Shown here: in pieces, positions 61,565 through 64,000 of the stretch
How positions within the stretch are numbered: position 1 is the first letter of the stretch
Layout: each line of letters starts with the position of its first letter
From: Clostridium bowmanii
GTDB lineage: Bacteria; Bacillota; Clostridia; Clostridiales; Clostridiaceae
Reading direction: 5' to 3'
NCBI RefSeq assembly: GCF_018861315.1
Contig: NZ_JAHLDL010000010.1
Coordinates: 62,001 to 126,000 of the forward strand
DNA length: 64,000 nt
The notes under the pieces: model-generated
What the model was told of the DNA's origin: nothing
Database searches by the model: none
The model's input: the letters and a program-made list of their open reading frames with translations, nothing else
Translations under genes and position numbers: made by a program

Positions 61565-62158
61565 TTACATCACCTGCTTTGAAATTTGCGTCGTTCTTGG
61601 AAGACACATTATATTTGATTCCTCATCTATAAAAATTATATCTATTCCAACTGGGTACTCATTATTCACTTTATCTCTTTCCTCTAGCCAATTACCCTTG
61701 GCCTGTATTCTTGCGTAACTTACCTCTTCTATTCCCGGCCCTTTTAACGTAAATTCTTTCTCTTTTGATAAACCTTCTGATTCAAAAATAATGGTAGCAG
61801 ATTTATGTGGATTAATCAGGTCACCTAACTTTGAATCTCTAACAGTAGCATTAATTTTTTCAGGTGTTGCATCACTTAAAATAAATATGAAATCAGCGTC
61901 TTTTGTTTCTGAGTGATTTGCAAATGTCATTTGATTAACAATCCTTGTTATCTCTTCTTCTCTGCGTGAAATAATTTTATAGCTAACCTCTCCATCTAAA
62001 AGCATTAGCATTAATATCATGGTAGATTTATTAAAATTCACATTAATATCTAGTTTTTTGCTCTCTTCCTGGATGCAATCTATTGTTCCTGGCCTTGCCA
62101 TACAATTTAAGGTTTTTCGATATACCGATTGTATATCATGAATTAAATCCAGTTTCAT
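61565..62158 (-). CDS. phnH: C-P lyase subunit PhnH
   Basis: 197 residues from ATG 62158 with GGAG eight bases upstream; a GTG at 62176 overlaps the phnG stop and is the alternative. Starts with the PhnH motif YRKTLNCMARPGTI and has LLDGEVSYKI and PHKSATIIFESEGL, the vestigial PLP-transferase-like fold of PhnH. Core subunit of the C-P lyase complex. Confidence 0.93.
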   Translation of the reverse strand: MKLDLIHDIQSVYRKTLNCMARPGTIDCIQEESKKLDINVNFNKSTMILMLMLLDGEVSYKIISRREEEITRIVNQMTFANHSETKDADFIFILSDATPEKINATVRDSKLGDLINPHKSATIIFESEGLSKEKEFTLKGPGIEEVSYARIQAKGNWLEERDKVNNEYPVGIDIIFIDEESNIMCLPRTTQISKQVM

Positions 62159-62172
62159 ACGATCATCTCCTA

Positions 62173-62595
62173 TCACACATCCATAGTGTCAAAATTTACT
62201 TTTGTCATAAGTATTTTTGACTCTTTAATCAATCTTTCCTCATTTATCTTTTGTTCTTCCTTTTGTAGTATATCTCCCCATGTTTTAATTTCAGCTAGCT
62301 TTGCACTATATGCAGCATCTATCACTGCAAGCCAATAGGAAAGTTCAGGTTTATTATCATTTACTATTCCAATACCAATTTTATCTAGAATTTGTACCTT
62401 TGTTTCCGTGGCCAATACTTCACCTAGATAAAATAGTGATCTTTGTGCAGTTTCTCTCATTTTCACCATGACAAGGCAATACTCTGGCTCTTGAATTATG
62501 CTAACTTTATAACTACTTTCTATTTCTAGAGCTAATTTTTCCGCGATGTTAGGATTTCCTTTAATTAAAATCTCTGTTCTTTTCCGCCTGTTCAA
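62173..62595 (-). CDS. phnG: C-P lyase subunit PhnG
   Basis: 140 residues from TTG 62595, which lies five bases after AGGGGTG; an ATG 18 bases upstream has no such site. Family segments: RRKRTEILIKGNPNIAEKLA, MVKMRETAQRSLFYLGEVLA, ELSYWLAVIDAAYS. First gene of the C-P lyase operon. Core subunit with PhnH, I and J. Confidence 0.93.
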   Translation of the reverse strand: MNRRKRTEILIKGNPNIAEKLALEIESSYKVSIIQEPEYCLVMVKMRETAQRSLFYLGEVLATETKVQILDKIGIGIVNDNKPELSYWLAVIDAAYSAKLAEIKTWGDILQKEEQKINEERLIKESKILMTKVNFDTMDV

Positions 62596-62667
62596 ATAAT
62601 CACCCCTATACATTTTTCTTCATTTCCTTACAATTTTATTATATCTTGTTGCCAAGTTGCATAGCAT

Positions 62668-62695
62668 TAAGTCTCCGTAAAGTATGTTAAGTCTT
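62668..62695. promoter_or_regulatory. Direct repeats upstream of phnG, candidate regulator site
   Basis: TTAAGTCT occurs at 62668-62675 and 62688-62695, exactly 20 bases apart, about 75-100 bases upstream of phnG. A TATAAT box lies between them and the gene. The GntR protein encoded just upstream is the likely ligand. Confidence 0.45.
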
Positions 62696-62710
62696 TGTGC
62701 AACTTATAAG

Positions 62711-62751
62711 TAAAAATAAAAAAAGACCACTGTTTTTTAATCAGCGATCTT
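62711..62751 (-). terminator. Terminator of the GntR gene
   Basis: AAGACCACTG / CAGCGATCTT (two mismatches) followed by seven T on the minus strand, directly after the stop, separating the regulator from phnG. Confidence 0.75.
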
Positions 62752-62752
62752 G

Positions 62753-63463
62753 TTACATTAAATTGTATTTAAAGCAGTCTCCTCTATATAATATCTTTGT
62801 GTACTCTAATACAACTTTGCTATCAGTATCAATACAATCAGTCTCCAATATTATAACCGGTATTAGTTTAGAACATTCTAAGTTCTTCCTTTCTTCACTA
62901 GACGGAATAGAAATACTTAACACACTTATAGATGATTTAAAGCTATTGTAACCATGTTGCTTGTAATATTCAAACATAGATAGTATCGAATTTCCATATT
63001 TATCAATATCATTAAATACTGATTTAGAAACATAAGACGTATGAATAGCAACAGACCTTCCCTCAACAATTCTTAGTCTAGCTATTTTAAATACTTCATC
63101 GTCTTTAGTCACACCCAATTTATTAAAAATTTTCTCGCTATATTTAATCTTCTCAAAATCTATATTTTTTGTTATGAGCTTATAGCCTTTAGATTTCATT
63201 TTAGTACTAAAACTTTCTTTTCCAAAAAGAACAAGTTCTATTTCATAATATCTTTCATTAAGATATCTACCTTTACCTCTTTGAGTATATATATACCCAA
63301 GTTCTTCTAACTCCTCATATACTTTTCTTGCTACGATTCTTGGTACATGATGCATATCCGCAATCTCATTTTCTGAAGGAAGCTTATCATTTACTTTGTA
63401 ATTGCCTACATTAATATCATAAAGTAATTTATCAAAAATCTCAGTTTCTATACCATTTTTCAT
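62753..63463 (-). CDS. GntR-family regulator (HutC/PhnF type)
   Basis: 236 residues. N-terminal winged helix (about 5-75: LPSENEIADMHHVPRIVARK, GYIYTQRGKGRYL) and a C-terminal UTRA ligand domain (about 90-236: VFKIARLRIVEGRSVAIHTS, VLEYTKILYRGDCFKY). PhnF-type proteins control C-P lyase operons. Its location just upstream of phnG on the same strand supports that role. AGGGGGG precedes the ATG. HutC relatives also sense sugars, so the ligand is not certain. Confidence 0.9.
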   Translation of the reverse strand: MKNGIETEIFDKLLYDINVGNYKVNDKLPSENEIADMHHVPRIVARKVYEELEELGYIYTQRGKGRYLNERYYEIELVLFGKESFSTKMKSKGYKLITKNIDFEKIKYSEKIFNKLGVTKDDEVFKIARLRIVEGRSVAIHTSYVSKSVFNDIDKYGNSILSMFEYYKQHGYNSFKSSISVLSISIPSSEERKNLECSKLIPVIILETDCIDTDSKVVLEYTKILYRGDCFKYNLM

Positions 63464-63485
63464 TGATTGCCCCCCTAAAGTTTTT

Positions 63486-64000
63486 CTACATAGACTTTTC
63501 AGCTAATTTAGACAAGGGGCTTCTCTCTACTTGTTCTAAAGTTACATGTCCTGTAATCGCGAAAGGTTTCATTTTTTCAATAGTATAAACTAGTCCATTG
63601 GATTTTTCATCAACCAAGGTATTATCAATTTGATTATCCGATGGATCACCTATAAACACAAATTTAGACCCAAAGCCAGCTCTTGTAAGCATAAGCTTTG
63701 CCAGATGAGGTGTGGTTTGCTGTGATTCATCAACTATAACCAATGCATCTGAAAGTGTTCTTCCTCTCATATATGTAAAGGTTTTAGTTTCTATTACCCC
63801 GCTTTTGCGGAATTTATCAATAAAGTCACTTACTGATACCTCAGTTTTTTTAACTTCATGTTCATCAATTTTTTTAATCTTTTTACTTTTATCATTTTTT
63901 TTCTTACTTTTATTTTTTAAATCTATTAAATTTTCTATTGAATCGTAAAAACTTCCCATCCAAGGTTTTAATTTTTCTTCCTCTGTACCAGGTAAAAACC
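63486..64000 (-). CDS. PhoH-family ATPase (C-terminal part; 5' end outside window)
   Basis: The frame runs off the right edge; codons beyond the first ATG (63959) read LPGTEEEKLKPWMGSFYDSI, the PhoH signature, so that ATG is internal. Visible: RGRTLSDALVIVDESQQTTP (Walker B), GFGSKFVFIGDPSDNQID (sensor) and the end VERSPLSKLAEKSM. The N-terminal part with Walker A lies outside. It is of the long type with a PIN domain or the short PhoH type; function is probably RNA metabolism. A Lys-rich insertion (about 12-35 of the visible part) is odd. Separated from the GntR gene by only 22 bases. Confidence 0.85.
   Translation of the reverse strand, partial: FLPGTEEEKLKPWMGSFYDSIENLIDLKNKSKKKNDKSKKIKKIDEHEVKKTEVSVSDFIDKFRKSGVIETKTFTYMRGRTLSDALVIVDESQQTTPHLAKLMLTRAGFGSKFVFIGDPSDNQIDNTLVDEKSNGLVYTIEKMKPFAITGHVTLEQVERSPLSKLAEKSM

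Overview
The window looks like a chromosomal segment of a low-GC, spore-forming Firmicute, most likely Clostridium sensu stricto. The support is a strong AT bias, Clostridium-type sporulation proteins (sigma-K-, sigma-G- and Spo0A-like proteins and an alpha/beta SASP), GerA-family sequences, and clean AGGAGG ribosome-binding sites. No rRNA, tRNA, CRISPR array or intact insertion sequence was seen. Both edges cut genes: a SEC-C protein runs off the left edge (its 3' end is missing) and a PhoH-family ATPase runs off the right edge (its 5' end is missing).

Layout. 0-5 kb: SEC-C/pRiA4b-like protein and a TPR-GAF-GGDEF diguanylate cyclase. 5-13 kb: a carbohydrate operon (binding protein, two permeases, GH2 and GH43 enzymes, small membrane protein) behind one promoter with a catabolite-repression site in its spacer, and a divergent winged-helix regulator. 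13-16.3 kb: debris, namely a Txe/YoeB toxin tail, an ABC operon collapsed behind an intact GntR gene, and a GerA-GerB germination chimera. 16.6-25.4 kb: a metal island (CopA, CsoR-like protein, lipoprotein, HMA-SafE-cupredoxin fusion, SHOCT and Met-rich secreted proteins) that also holds an NlpC/P60 hydrolase and a broken histidine kinase. 25.4-34 kb: an unusual sporulation cluster with an SASP, two sigma-K-like genes, a Spo0A-like gene, a sigma-G-like gene and the scar of a second SASP gene, interrupted by a MarR-controlled redox operon. 34-38.6 kb: WG-repeat protein, paired CrcB fluoride channels, remnants of a duplicated cyclase locus and of an amidase, and an MGT-type glycosyltransferase. 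38.6-43.2 kb: an unknown GT-B-like protein, a decapitated alpha-galactosidase, a GPH sugar transporter and a TetR regulator. 43.6-50.7 kb: a cyanophycin locus (CphA, CphB, a second CphA lacking the ATP-grasp domain, an amino-acid permease). 50.9-51.4 kb: two gene fragments fused by a deletion. 51.7-63.5 kb: a complete phosphonate uptake and C-P lyase locus (GntR, phnG-H-I-J-K-M, hexapeptide acetyltransferase, phnL, PHP phosphoesterase, phnD-C-E-E).

Two themes stand out. First, paralogues of master sporulation regulators lie together away from their usual partners. Second, the window is full of deletion-made products: ABC ATPase to permease tail, GerA to GerB, CphA without ATP-grasp, PAP2 to EFR1, truncated alpha-galactosidase, collapsed cyclase copy, deleted SASP. 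This suggests frequent short deletions after gene duplication. All functional statements are from reading the sequence; no database search was run.
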